From: Gilliamella apicola
GTDB lineage: Bacteria > Pseudomonadota > Gammaproteobacteria > Enterobacterales > Orbaceae
Reading direction: 5' to 3'
DNA: 64,000 nt
Assembly (NCBI RefSeq): GCF_000599985.1
Contig: NZ_CP007445.1
Coordinates: 1,240,001 to 1,304,000 of the forward strand
The translations under genes and the position numbers were made by a program. The notes beneath the pieces were generated by a model that saw nothing but the letters and a program-made list of their open reading frames with translations, did not search any database and was not told the origin of the DNA. Position 1 is the stretch's first letter. Each line of letters begins with the position of its first letter. Positions 1 through 9,023 of the stretch are shown here, piece after piece.

Positions 1-1
1 A

Positions 2-166
2 ATTCTTGGTAGAATAAATAGCTGGAAACTTAATGATTGGCTAAAGCTGGCTAAAATAAAAAATTGGAATGTAAATAAAATTTGTGATGTAGTTCGACTT
101 GAAGGAAAAGGAATAGTTATTTGTTTATCACCGGATGGAAAAGTAGAGATGATTTCTCTTTCTTGA
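2..166 (+). CDS. C-terminal fragment of an unrecognised small protein, cut by the window edge
   Basis: An open frame enters from the left edge and ends at TGA 164-166, giving 54 residues rich in Lys, Asn and Trp and ending in GKVEMISLS. The composition is A+T-rich like the immunity genes further right, and an immunity-type fragment follows directly, so it is probably the end of another immunity gene. The start lies outside the window and I do not recognise the family. Confidence 0.4.
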   Translation: MLGRINSWKLNDWLKLAKIKNWNVNKICDVVRLEGKGIVICLSPDGKVEMISLS

Positions 167-170
167 ATAA

Positions 171-371
171 CTTTTAGCTCATGATGCTGGGGTTAATCTT
201 ATTATAATGGAATTGAAATTTAATAGTAATAGAATTTATTTTTGGGATCATGAGCTTGAAGTAGATGAAGGTGAAACACCTAATATAGACAATGTTTATT
301 ATATTAATCAGTCTTTTACCAAGTTTATAAATGATCTCTATCTCTATCTTTATAAGGAAGATGAAATTTAA
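171..371 (+). pseudogene. SUKH (SMI1/KNR4) immunity protein, C-terminal fragment
   Basis: The frame is open from just after a TAA at 168-170 and ends at TAA 369-371; the first ATG is at 207. The sequence RIYFWDHELEVDEGE followed by an INQSFTKFINDLY-type end is typical of the last third of SMI1/KNR4 (SUKH) proteins, where a Tyr-Phe-Trp-Asp-His strand precedes the A-x-SFxxFL helix. The N-terminal two thirds are missing, so this is a relic. Family call from motif recognition. Confidence 0.5.
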
Positions 372-625
372 TTAAGCGCATAAATGATGAATATTTATTT
401 GTCTGAATTAAAGTGAATATAGATTAACGTTCTTGTTAAAACGTTATTTAATCATATTTTATATTAATGATTATTAGTATGTTGTTTATAAAATCTGGTG
501 TATATAATTTGCTTCGTTGGATTACTAATTTGTCTGATTTGGTTTAGCACTTTTGGTTTATATTTAACACTTTAATAAATAAGTAGTTTATGAACAGCCT
601 GTTTTATCAACCCTAATTAGAAATA

Positions 626-790
626 TTACTAAACACCATCTGACCGAAATATGTTTTGAATAGTAGAACCATAGCATATATTATGGCAACGTCTATGATG
701 TACTCGAACGACAGATTGAAAAACACCGACTGGATCGGGACGGCAAGCCAAGCCATACCATACCATTCCATACAATCGTACCACCCGTTT
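626..790 (+). pseudogene. Rhs core remnant
   Basis: Bases 626-790 match, with many substitutions, the core segment seen intact at 8080-8210 and degraded at 58990-59105 (encoding AEHRLSEVRIEQ...YVYDALGRRIEKHRLDRDGKP). Reading frames are broken by stops and by a small CCATA-type repeat near 755-770. The minus-strand open frame over it (613-840) is an antisense shadow of the core. Confidence 0.65.
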
Positions 791-929
791 CTCATCCTAA
801 TCCTTCTATTGGTATAGTTTTGGTTCAATAATTTCAGCAATGATGTAATAATAAAAAAATAAAAAAAACATCGAGTTAGTATCTAAAATGTGATTGAAAA
901 TAAGATCTGTAAAATGTTAGGATTATTAA

Positions 930-1375
930 ATGTCAAAAATAAACGAATTATGGAATAAAAAAAATTACCAATTAGAAATGGTATTTATTTTGCAAACGGA
1001 GAATCTTTTTCATTTCTGGCAAAATTTTATCCCGATATTGTTATAAAAAAAGGAAAATCATTTAGTCTTGTTGATTTTTTAAATAAAAATCCTGATTGTA
1101 TAACTGATATAGATATTTTTGAGAAAATTAAAATATCAACGGGTGGGGCATGCTTATTAGGAGAAGGTAGCCATGGATCTGAAGGTTTTATTGCATATAT
1201 CACATCTGATGAAAAGCTAAATTGGGTAATATATTTTGAAGAATCCAATCCTTTTATAAATGCAGTAGAATTACCAGATACATTTCTTAAAGTAGAATCT
1301 AGTGCTAACTATACAATAATCTTAGATTTAAAAGATCCTATTAATATTGTTTCAATAAATAAAATTGAAGTATAA
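930..1375 (+). pseudogene. Immunity-like gene with an A-run frameshift
   Basis: ATG 930 opens MSKINELWNKK, then the frame breaks in a run of A at about 957-964. Removing one A joins it to KLPIRNGIYFANGESF and an uninterrupted frame to TAA 1373-1375, about 148 residues in all, ending DPINIVSINKIEV. The protein is A+T-rich and acidic, typical of the immunity genes here, but I do not recognise the family. The break could be a real mutation or a homopolymer error. Confidence 0.5.
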
Positions 1376-1425
1376 TTTTATTTTAGAATATAAATTATTT
1401 CAAAGAATTATTTAAAACATTTAAA

Positions 1426-1552
1426 TATATATGATAGTGCATATATCTATTACGATAAGGAATGGCATTTATGTAATGTCAAGTTAATTGCTATTAGATA
1501 TACACCCGGTCGTATAGTCGATTACAGGAGGAACCTGCTACGATATATATTA
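1426..1552 (+). pseudogene. Toxin tip tail upstream of the DUF6881 gene
   Basis: One frame reads YDSAYIYYDKEWHLCNV...YTPGRIVDYRRNLL and runs into the start of the next gene. A toxin tail that ends in or over the immunity start is the arrangement seen in the intact cassettes further right. No Rhs core joins it. The toxin family is unknown. Confidence 0.35.
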
Positions 1553-1824
1553 AAGTCTTGTGGATTCATAAAAATAAAGATGAACCAATTGAATTATATA
1601 GCGAGTTAGATGAAGATCGTTATGAGACGAAGAAAGTGGAGATTTTTATAGATGATACAGCAGGTTATGCGGAAGAAAAGCAGTCAAATGGAGAAACATT
1701 ATTAGGTAAATGTCCAATACCATCTTTAGAAGATATTAATTCAAACCCAGAATTTAAAGCGAAGAGTATAACAAAAGAAGAGTTTTTTGCCATATGGAAT
1801 AAATATGTTCCATTTCAAAAATAA
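1540..1824 (+). CDS. DUF6881-like immunity protein
   Basis: The protein reads IYIKVLWIHKNKDEPIELYS and continues with ELDEDRYETKKVEIF, IPSLEDIN and KEEFFAIWNKY, the recognisable pattern of DUF6881 proteins (about 90 residues), which often sit behind polymorphic toxin tips. AGGAGG at 1526-1531 is placed ideally for a start at 1540, but the codon there is ACG; family N-termini (M-x-YIKVLW) also point to 1540. The fallback start is TTG 1558, which would cut the first beta strand. The gene may therefore be translated weakly or be newly dead. Confidence 0.65.
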   Translation, partial: TIYIKVLWIHKNKDEPIELYSELDEDRYETKKVEIFIDDTAGYAEEKQSNGETLLGKCPIPSLEDINSNPEFKAKSITKEEFFAIWNKYVPFQK

Positions 1825-2012
1825 AGCAAAGCGATTACTCCATACACTTTTTGATTATTTGAACGTATTAAGAAAAAATATTGATCGCCTTATCGAGCGA
1901 CAAAGCTATTTGAGATTCATTTAGTATTCTTATTGTCTGCAAGCAGGATCAGATATCCGTCAGAAATCTTCATCATAACAATTATCCAAGTATCAAATTC
2001 CACCTCAGCGAG

Positions 2013-2036
2013 CAGCCGCCTTTAAGATGGCGGCTG
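2013..2036 (+). repeat. G+C-rich inverted repeat
   Basis: CAGCCGCC (2013-2020) pairs perfectly with GGCGGCTG (2029-2036) across an 8-base loop in an A+T-rich stretch. No T-run follows on the + strand, so it is not a classical terminator. It could be a transcript stabiliser or the end of an older element. Confidence 0.45.
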
Positions 2037-2094
2037 GAGTGTTGTAAATAATATGTGGTCATGCCTCTTTTACTGTTTTTGTGACCAATGCTGA

Positions 2095-2420
2095 CATAAC
2101 TAACCTGATCGGCATGCCGAGGAGCTGACGGATGAAGCTGGTGAAATCATCTGAGTATACTCATACCAGCTATGGAGCAAACCGATACAGGAAATTGCCT
2201 ATAGAAAGATACAATAGACCCTGAGGATCAAAGACAGTATTTAGACAGAGAAACCGGGCTGCACTACAATACTTTCAGGTACTATGATCCGGATACAGGC
2301 CGCTTTACCCAGCCTGATCCGATTGGATTAGCCTGCGGATACAATCTTTATCAGTATGCACCCAATGCGCTAATTTGGGTATATCCATATGGTTTAATTT
2401 GTATTATAAATTCAAATTAA
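2095..2420 (+). pseudogene. Rhs core remnant ending at the tip boundary
   Basis: Fragments of the IQEIAHTEIQQNLRYQ core type are visible with stops and frameshifts, then a cleaner [20 protein letters not shown] segment and a boundary reading [18 protein letters not shown] with Asp replaced in DPxG. It leads into the decayed tip that follows. From about 2345 on it is part of a block repeated near 27932. Confidence 0.65.
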
Positions 2421-2456
2421 TGTGTTACGGGCAATAAATCAAAGTCGAGAGCACCT

Positions 2457-2789
2457 TGAATTGACGGGTACAATTTAAATCCTGGACAAAAATCAGATTT
2501 ATATTTAGACAAAAATGGATTAACTATACCAAATCAATGCGGTGCTTTAACATTTAAAACTCCAGAGCAATCACCATTAACTGGAAATTACCACAAACTC
2601 CCAGAAGGAACTACTTCACCTAATGGGTTAGCTGACAAATTTGATGCTCAAGATGTAGGTTGAACAATGTCAACTGGTCATGCAACAATATATCCCACTA
2701 AACCAATGAAGCCTCAAACTTTGGTTAAATTTTATAATTCCTTACCTTGGGAACATATTGGAAAAAATAAAATGTTTAAATCAAATCAA
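2457..2789 (+). pseudogene. Toxin tip with an internal stop, copy 1
   Basis: A frame encodes YNLNPGQKSDLYLDKNGLTI and later SPLTGNYHKLPEGTTSPNGL, then DKFDAQDVG, a TGA at 2662-2664, and in the same frame TMSTGHATIYPTKPM followed by FYNSLPWEHIGKNK. The GHATIYPT...LPWEHIGKN motif recurs in Rhs tips, but I cannot name the activity. One nonsense codon (probably GGA to TGA) kills it. A near-identical copy lies at 28045-28390. Confidence 0.5.
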
Positions 2790-3255
2790 ATGCAAATTCT
2801 TTTTGATGAATGTATAAAATTACAAGATAACTTATTAGATAATATATTTTTATTATCGAAATGTCCTAATCTAGTAACATTAATAGAAAAAAATTTAATA
2901 GGTGATATAAATGCATCTTTATTATATATTATCAAACAATTACCAGAAGAAATAAAAATTAGTTTACTACCAAATATTATAGAAATAATGAAAAACTTAG
3001 ATGGAAAAACTAAGTTATGTCAAGATATCATTTTATCTATGAATAGAGAGTGGTTAAAAAAAAATATTTGGTCATATTCTAAATATGTCTTCGATGATCA
3101 AGATTATCAAAGCTTTGGAATATTTATGTATGTATTTATTTAATTCTATAAGCGATGAGTTATCCCAAAAGCTTGCTATTCTAGCTTTAGAAAGTGATGA
3201 TGAAGATGTTCGTGAGATAGGACAGATTTATTTCGATTTATCATCTAAAATATAA
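2790..3255 (+). pseudogene. Alpha-helical immunity gene with a 4-bp duplication, copy 1
   Basis: Starting at ATG 2790 (MQILFDECIKLQDNLLDNIF) the protein is all-helical, Leu/Ile-rich and HEAT-like. The frame ends early at TAA 3141-3143, but a TATG duplication just upstream (TATGTATG near 3126) explains it: removing 4 bases continues into MYLFNSISDELSQKLAILAL and a natural end at 3253-3255. The copy at 28375-28840 carries the same defect, so the break is older than the duplication. Confidence 0.55.
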
Positions 3256-3336
3256 TATTAATTAAGAATCGGATATCTCCCTTTTCTAATTGACAAAATT
3301 AATTAAATTGTAAATAGAGTAAGCTTCTAACTGTAT

Positions 3337-3926
3337 GAAACAGGTACAGGAAAACAGACATATCCCGACCCAATAAAAATCTGGGTTATCAGGGACAATA
3401 TTTAGACAGAGAAACTGGTTTACATTACAATACGTTCAGGTATTATGATCCGGATATAGGTAGATTTACCCAGCCAGACCCGATTGGGCTGCTGGGTGGC
3501 TTGAATCTGTATCAGTATGCGCCTAATGGGTTGACTTGGGTCGATCCGTGGGGATGGAGTTGTGGTGTTGTAAAACCCCGAAAAGCGTCTCAATTGCCTG
3601 TAACAAAACTAGGAACAAAAGCATGGCAAAAAGCAGTAGAAAAATTAAGGATGGCTAGAGGACATGCAACTGATAATGATGGCAATAACATTCACAATAT
3701 ACGTGTTCCAAATCAGCGCGATGCTCGACAGCTAATTGAAGAGGCTTTTGGTAAAGGCTTTCCACATAATAAACCTCAAACCAAAACTGGAAACCGTGGC
3801 TATGAATATCATAGACCTCCAGAATCTACAGTCCCATTTGATAATGATCTTCAACACATAAAATGGTATGACTGGCAGACTAAACAAGGGGCAGACGGAC
3901 ATGTATTTTATGATATATGGAATTAA
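3337..3926 (+). CDS. Orphan Rhs tip, GHIFY-type putative nuclease
   Basis: The frame is open from 3337 without ATG; the first near-cognate start is TTG 3501. Rhs boundary ([17 protein letters not shown] through WVDPWGW) occupies the first 70 residues. The tip is about 125 residues and ends [18 protein letters not shown] with GHVFYDIWN, closely resembling the tip at 22171-22587, which ends HIKWKDW...GHIFYE. Conserved His/Asp/Trp in HIKWxDW suggest a nuclease active site (inference). The immunity gene begins 3 bases later. No promoter or ribosome site serves it, so it looks like a silent cassette. Confidence 0.7.
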
Positions 3927-3929
3927 TTT

Positions 3930-4346
3930 ATGGACCTATTATTTTCGACATATACTCATTTTTTTGGTACAAACATTGAGCACGATAAAGCAATAGAAAT
4001 TAGAAAAGTTATTATTCATACTTTCAGAAAACCTTTTATTAAAAAAGATATGAAGACTCATGGTCCTTTATGGAATCAATATATAGCGCCCAAAGGAGCG
4101 ATTGATATTACTAATCTTGATACAGATAAAAATATACAGGGTTATGTATTAGTCGATGGAAAAGGAAAAAATATGTACTTATTTTTATCTTCTTTGAAAA
4201 ATTTTTTATCATATCTAGAAAATAGAAATGATGGTTTATTTCCTGCTATCTATTTTGTTAATAAAGATTTTACCTTTTGTCTTGGAGAAAATGGCGAAAG
4301 AGGGACAATGCAACCTATTTATGTTTATAAAGGGGTAAAAATCTAA
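3930..4346 (+). CDS. Putative immunity protein for the GHIFY-type tip
   Basis: 138 residues from ATG 3930, 3 bases after the toxin stop, so translational coupling is likely. It reads MDLLFSTYTHFFGTNIEHDK and ends GTMQPIYVYKGVKI. Soluble, Lys-rich, with no signal peptide or membrane segment, as expected for a cytosolic inhibitor. No family recognised. It does not resemble the partner of the related tip at 22580, although the two toxins are alike. Confidence 0.75.
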   Translation: MDLLFSTYTHFFGTNIEHDKAIEIRKVIIHTFRKPFIKKDMKTHGPLWNQYIAPKGAIDITNLDTDKNIQGYVLVDGKGKNMYLFLSSLKNFLSYLENRNDGLFPAIYFVNKDFTFCLGENGERGTMQPIYVYKGVKI

Positions 4347-4479
4347 TAAAAGCGGTGATTTTATTATTAAATACGATGAAAATGGAATATAAGTTTTATT
4401 AATAGATGAGTTAATTGCGGATATGGCTAGAAGAGATCGATGTCTATAACTAGTTATATATCAATTATATGTTTTTTGA

Positions 4480-4719
4480 ATAAAATAAAGAAATTCTTAT
4501 AGGTAAACAAGATATTTTAGAAATATGCTTTTATTTTTTACTTTAACATCTCAGGGATATTATGATTTTATGAATTATACTATATATTATATTAATAATA
4601 TATCATATAGTTATAGCTTTATAATGATTCGACTCTTAGAGCATATAGAAAAAAATTTGAAGAGAGAAAACTTGAATTAAATAATATACCATATAAATTA
4701 GCAAGTAGCATTGCTGAGT
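4480..4719 (+). pseudogene. Degraded duplicate of the CPCC immunity gene
   Basis: The stretch resembles 14545-14820. The first part is heavily altered (remnants of EDILEICPCC and LTLTSRGNYD), while 4628-4719 is almost identical to the 3' end of that gene, including KKFEERKLELNNIPYK and the TAG. The identity continues through the spacer into the next core (4720-4795 equals 14821-14896). Confidence 0.6.
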
Positions 4720-4795
4720 AGATATAGAGCTATACCAACTTTACCTGCTATAAATATACTTACATCAGCAAAATACTCTGGGAATGTAGCTTTCA

Positions 4796-5467
4796 ATTAT
4801 AGGAAAGCGGATTCATGAAATCGAACACGAACCCATAGAGCAAAACCTCAGATATCAGGGACAATATTTAGACAGAGAAACCGGCTTACATTACAATACT
4901 TTCAGGTACTATGATCCGGATATAGGTAGATTTACTCAGCCAGACCCGATTGGGTTGCTGGGTGGCTTGAATCTGTATCAGTATGCGCCTAATGGGTTTA
5001 CTTGGATTGATCCACTTGGTTTGAGCTGTAGTTTTGATAGTAAGTCGAATCGTTGGCGTAATAATGAAACAGGACGTTTTAACAAACGTCCGACTGATCC
5101 GTCAGAATTAGTTCATAATGGTCAGATTAAATATAATGACGTTACTAAATGGGCTAACCAAGGTGGTATTTCTAATCAGTGGATGTCTTCATCACAATTC
5201 CCATCAGGAGGTTTTAAATATCAAACAAACTCCAATGGAATTACATATTCAGTACATGGACATGGTACAAACCCTAATGCTGTAGCTAGATATCCGAGTT
5301 CAAATGCTGCAAAAGGCCCCACAGCTTCAATTACGACACGTCCTACTGGTGGGGCTCATTCGGCACAAACCAATACATTATCTAATGGAACAAAAGTGAA
5401 TAGTAGAGGAAGAGATGATGTGCAAATGAACCAGTCACATATTCCATTAATAAATTCTCCATTTTAA
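4796..5467 (+). CDS. Orphan Rhs tip, [13 protein letters not shown] toxin
   Basis: Open from about 4796 ([14 protein letters not shown]) with the first listed start at 4955. The Rhs boundary ends at WIDPLGLSC; the tip is about 145 residues and contains [48 protein letters not shown] and [12 protein letters not shown]. The HGHGTNPNA...SNAAKG pattern resembles bacterial toxin family 30-like Rhs tips, a low-confidence guess. The left flank is shared with 14838-15100, but the tip differs completely from the one there. Confidence 0.7.
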   Translation: MIGKRIHEIEHEPIEQNLRYQGQYLDRETGLHYNTFRYYDPDIGRFTQPDPIGLLGGLNLYQYAPNGFTWIDPLGLSCSFDSKSNRWRNNETGRFNKRPTDPSELVHNGQIKYNDVTKWANQGGISNQWMSSSQFPSGGFKYQTNSNGITYSVHGHGTNPNAVARYPSSNAAKGPTASITTRPTGGAHSAQTNTLSNGTKVNSRGRDDVQMNQSHIPLINSPF

Positions 5468-5484
5468 TTTTTAGGTAAATAGCA

Positions 5485-5799
5485 ATGATTCGAAAAATAT
5501 TAAATGACATAAAAAATGGCCCAACCATTTTAACACTATCTCAAATAATAGATATAATAAAGTCTCTTCAATTACTTAAAGTTGAGGAAATATTAAAAAA
5601 TGACAAAGATTTTTTGGAAATATTAGATTTATTAGTTGAGTCTTATTCTGATTCTGCAATATTTGAAGTTAATAATAATAATAAATTTTTTTTAGAAAAA
5701 TTTAGTGATTGGCTACTTAAATTAGGAAAAAAATATCCAATTGGTAGAAATAAAGATGATTTAAGCTCATATTCAGATATTTTTTTAAAAGAAATGTAA
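5485..5799 (+). CDS. Putative immunity protein, related to the N-domain of the 402-aa proteins
   Basis: 104 residues, mostly helical, from ATG 5485 with AGGTAA upstream, 17 bases after the toxin stop. MIRKILNDIKNGPTILTLSQ, KNDKDFLEILDLL and FLEKFSDWLLKLG align with the first 90 residues of the proteins at 49361 and 51464 (KNEDEFIEAL, FENFCNWLREV). It may therefore represent a stand-alone version of that inhibitor module. Acidic, no signal peptide. Confidence 0.75.
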   Translation: MIRKILNDIKNGPTILTLSQIIDIIKSLQLLKVEEILKNDKDFLEILDLLVESYSDSAIFEVNNNNKFFLEKFSDWLLKLGKKYPIGRNKDDLSSYSDIFLKEM

Positions 5800-5867
5800 A
5801 ATAAAAGCAGAAGTGATACTAAAAATCTTCTTGATATTTTTAAATTTATTTTTTTACATATTTTCTA

Positions 5868-6995
5868 GACCGAAGAGGGACAGAAGAATACAACTACAAC
5901 CTGATTCGCTGTAACCAGCTCCTGCATTTCAGAGGGCACCACTACAGCTACGACGAGCACGGCAGAACTCAGACCAAACAGACCATCGGCGCAACCCAGC
6001 ACTATCATTACGATGCCGAACACCGTCTGAGCGAAGTACGCATCGAACAACTCAACAAAACCGAACGATACCGCTACCTCTATGACGCCCTTGGCCGGCG
6101 TATTGAAAAACATCAAATAGACCGCGAAGGCAAACCTTACAACCGTACCCGCTTCCTGTGGGACGGGTTAAGAATGATTCAGGAAACCGGCTCGAATCAG
6201 CCCACCAGCCTGTATATCTATACAGATCAGAACAGCTACGAACCACTGGCGCGGATAGACACAGACGACAACCAAGAACAACATATCCGCTACTTCCACA
6301 CCGACCTGAATGGCTGTCCGGAAGAACTTACCGATGCAAACGGTAAAATACTGTGGGAATGTAGCTTTCAGTTATGGGGAAAGCGGATTCATGAAATCGA
6401 ACACGAACCCATAGAGCAAAACCTCAGATATCAGAGACAATATTTAGACAAAGAAACCGGCTTACATTACAATACGTTCAGGTATTATGATCCGGATATA
6501 GGTAGATTTACTCAGCCAGACACGATTGGGTTGCTGGGCGGTTTGAATCTGTATCAGTATGCGCCTAATGGGTTAACTTGGATTGATCCGCTAGGACTTG
6601 CAGCACTTTATGATATAGGTACATATGGCAGCTTAAATGGAACAAAACATGTAGGTGATAACCTACAAGCCCATGAACTTATTCGCCATGAATATCTGAA
6701 ACAATTAGGTCTGGCTGATAAAGCACGATTGTCTTCGAATCCTTCGATTGCGCTAGATCTTGATCATCATACTAGAAGTCCTTCTAAAGATTTACGAGGA
6801 ATTGGAGGAGTACATTACCATGAAGCACAAATTAGGGCAGAGAAAGGATTAGGTCGTAATCAATTCGCGTCAACAATCAAAGAAGAATTGGATATAACAA
6901 CTGAAGCTCTGAGAAGAGCTGGTGTTCCTGAAGAGAAAATTGGTATACTGAGAAAAAAATCAGAGAGATTTTATAAAAAAATTAGCAAATGTTAA
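5868..6995 (+). CDS. Orphan Rhs tip, HNH-superfamily-like nuclease
   Basis: The Rhs core is open in one frame from 5868 (first ATG 6174) and carries YD-repeat segments such as HHYSYDEHGRTQTKQ and DALGRRIEKHQIDREGKPYN. After WIDPLGL comes a 130-residue tip: YDIGTYGSLNGTKHVGDNLQ, AHELIRHEYL, SNPSIALDLDHHTRSP, then FASTIKEELDITTEALRRAG. The GTYGxLxG...VGDxLxAHExxxHE...NPSIxLDxxxHxxT layout is that of HNH-type Rhs/CdiA nuclease tips. Transition W-to-tip is abrupt in composition. No start signal is visible. Confidence 0.75.
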   Translation, partial: DRRGTEEYNYNLIRCNQLLHFRGHHYSYDEHGRTQTKQTIGATQHYHYDAEHRLSEVRIEQLNKTERYRYLYDALGRRIEKHQIDREGKPYNRTRFLWDGLRMIQETGSNQPTSLYIYTDQNSYEPLARIDTDDNQEQHIRYFHTDLNGCPEELTDANGKILWECSFQLWGKRIHEIEHEPIEQNLRYQRQYLDKETGLHYNTFRYYDPDIGRFTQPDTIGLLGGLNLYQYAPNGLTWIDPLGLAALYDIGTYGSLNGTKHVGDNLQAHELIRHEYLKQLGLADKARLSSNPSIALDLDHHTRSPSKDLRGIGGVHYHEAQIRAEKGLGRNQFASTIKEELDITTEALRRAGVPEEKIGILRKKSERFYKKISKC

Positions 6996-7005
6996 TGGAG
7001 ATATC

Positions 7006-7617
7006 ATGCAACAAGTATATGAACTTATACCTTCATCAAATGAAAATAGTGGTATCAAATTTGGTGGAGGAGCATTTATTGATGGCCAGTGGCCCCAAAA
7101 TCCATTAGGTGAAAATTTAACATTATTATTCACAATTGATAATGATAAATTATCTGACTTTATTAGTGGAATTAATCTTCCTAAAGCTAAATATATTTCC
7201 GTATTTTCAACATATAATGAAAATAGATATTTCTTGGACGATATTGTTTATTCCGGTGATGATGCAGAACTTGATCACTTAAAATCAGGATTTACAAGAG
7301 TAACGCTAACAGACATATCAAAGCTATGCGAAAATAGTAATAACCTTGTTCCTCAATATCTTGAATTAAAAAAAACACAATTAGAGAATAGTGATTATCC
7401 AACATTTTCTTTTTTGTCAAATAAAATACCCAATGGAATTGTTGCTTGTGAAAAATTAATGCATGAATATGATTTTATTGGTCAATTATATTCATCAGAT
7501 ATTCCAGTTCATGATGGTGGAGCATTATTTTTATCTGATGCTATTGGGTATTTATTTTTAAAAAAGAAAATTGATGATTTTAATAATGCGGGTCTTTTTT
7601 TTGCTCAAACGGCATAA
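7006..7617 (+). CDS. DUF1963/YwqG-like immunity protein
   Basis: 203 residues from ATG 7006 preceded by TGGAGATATC, 10 bases after the toxin stop. The N-terminal half has GIKFGGGAFIDGQWPQNPLG followed by LTLLFTIDNDKL, the GGxPxxxxxxWPxxxxGxxLxFLxQ pattern of DUF1963 proteins, and HDGGALFLSDAIGYLFLKK near the C-terminus. That family often accompanies polymorphic toxins. Cytosolic; no signal peptide. Confidence 0.7.
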   Translation: MQQVYELIPSSNENSGIKFGGGAFIDGQWPQNPLGENLTLLFTIDNDKLSDFISGINLPKAKYISVFSTYNENRYFLDDIVYSGDDAELDHLKSGFTRVTLTDISKLCENSNNLVPQYLELKKTQLENSDYPTFSFLSNKIPNGIVACEKLMHEYDFIGQLYSSDIPVHDGGALFLSDAIGYLFLKKKIDDFNNAGLFFAQTA

Positions 7618-7639
7618 TTATTTTAACATAACTATCTAA

Positions 7640-8216
7640 CTGCACCGCGAAGTATCACGCACTCAGGGACGCCTGAACACCCAGTTCAAATACGACCGCA
7701 ACAGCCGGCTGCAACTCAAACAGATACAGCGCAATCAGAATCCCATCCTGCCTAATATCCTGCTCGAACGCAGCTACCAGTACGACAACCTCGACCGATT
7801 GGTAAGCAAAAAACACAGCAAACACGGCCAGACCGATTACCGCTATGATCACACCGGCAGAATCGAAGGCTGCCGTAATCAGAGATACTGGGAAACCCTG
7901 CAATATGATGCCGCTGCCAACCTGCTGGACAGCAAATACAGAGAAGACTACAGCAACTACAACCTGATTCGCTGTAACCAGCTCCTGCATTTCAGAGGGC
8001 ACCACTACCGCTACGACGAGCACGGCAGAACTCAGACCAAACAGACCATCGGCACAACCCAGCACTACCACTACGATGCTGAACACCGCCTGAGCGAAGT
8101 ACGCATCGAACAAACAGGCCGCAGCCAGCGTTACGGCTACGTCTACGATGCCCTCGGCCGGCGGATTGAAAAACACCGGCTGGACCGTGACGGCAAGCCA
8201 TGCAACCGCACCAACT
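7640..8216 (+). pseudogene. Rhs core, 5' part cut off by a 1-base deletion
   Basis: From LHREVSRTQGRLNTQF onward this is a clean Rhs core in frame 2, with VSKKHSKHGQTDYRYDHTGR and YVYDALGRRIEKHRLDRDGK. At about 8216 a T is missing (ACTCCTG where 30230 has CCTTCCTG), so the frame runs into the antisense-like CRWFRKAV and stops at 8320. The downstream half continues in the +1 frame from ATG 8200. It shows one of the two core alleles, with IEQTGRSQRYGYVYD. Confidence 0.7.
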
Positions 8217-9021
8217 CCTGTGGGACGGGCTGCAGATGGTTCAGGAAAGCAGTGCAGACAAACGGCAGAGCCTGTATCTGTATACTGACGAAGGCAGCTA
8301 TGAACCGCTGGCACGGATAGACAGAAACGGTAATCAGGAACAACACATCTACTACTTCCATACCGACCTGAACGGCATGCCGGAGGAACTGACAGATGCA
8401 AACGGTAAAATACAGTGGGAATGTAGCTTTCAGTTATGGGGAAAGCGGATTCATGAAATCGAACACGAACCCATAGAGCAAAACCTCAGATATCAGGGAC
8501 AATATTTAGACAGAGAAACCGGCTTACATTACAATACTTTCAGGTACTATGATCCGGATATAGGTAGATTTACTCAGCCAGACCCGATTGGGTTGCTGGG
8601 TGGGTTTAATCTGTATCAGTATGCACCTAATGGGTTGACTTGGGTCGATCCGTGGGGTTGGAGTTGTACTCCCAATAAAATTAATTTAACGAAAGCTGGT
8701 GTCAAACATGTAAAACATAGACATGTTGGAAATAAAATTGGTTGGGAGCATAAAAGTAAATGGACTTTGAATAATGCTGAAATGAAAAGTACTGTAAGAA
8801 ATGTTTTTAGGAAACCAGATAGAATAATCAAAGATGGTGACCGATTTATATATGAAAAAACAATGCCTAATAAAATAGTAGGCGTCACTCCCGAAGGTAC
8901 CAACTTAAATAAAGCTAGAGTTGTAGTGGAGTCTAATGGTGATTTAGTTACTGCCTTTCCACAAGAAGTATTTAAAGATATGAAAGTAACAGATATTTTA
9001 ATTTTTTCAAAGCAGAGGTAA
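8200..9021 (+). CDS. Orphan Rhs tip, BECR-fold RNase-like toxin
   Basis: 273 residues from ATG 8200, which lies just before the upstream frameshift. Core (LLWDGLQMVQESSADKRQSL) continues to WVDPWGWSC. The 110-residue tip has KAGVKHVKHRHVGNK, KSTVRNVFRKPDRIIKDGD and ends ARVVVESNGDLVTAFPQEVF. An N-terminal H..RH helix with a late V-x-x-xGDLVTAFP strand is characteristic of BECR (barnase/EndoU/colicin E5-D/RelE-like) RNase toxins. The core itself is a mosaic: EGSYEPLARIDRN belongs to one allele and TDANGKIQWECSFQ to the other. Confidence 0.75.
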   Translation: MQPHQLLWDGLQMVQESSADKRQSLYLYTDEGSYEPLARIDRNGNQEQHIYYFHTDLNGMPEELTDANGKIQWECSFQLWGKRIHEIEHEPIEQNLRYQGQYLDRETGLHYNTFRYYDPDIGRFTQPDPIGLLGGFNLYQYAPNGLTWVDPWGWSCTPNKINLTKAGVKHVKHRHVGNKIGWEHKSKWTLNNAEMKSTVRNVFRKPDRIIKDGDRFIYEKTMPNKIVGVTPEGTNLNKARVVVESNGDLVTAFPQEVFKDMKVTDILIFSKQR

Positions 9022-9023
9022 TT

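Noticed and set aside
613..840. Minus-strand open frame of 75 residues
   Set aside because: It covers a decayed Rhs core remnant in antisense and has no family resemblance.
6158..6346. Arg-rich plus-strand frames of about 62 residues, also at 9358, 18426, 20668 and 23841
   Set aside because: Out-of-frame readings of the conserved core segment MIQETG...; same peptide at each core copy without ribosome sites.
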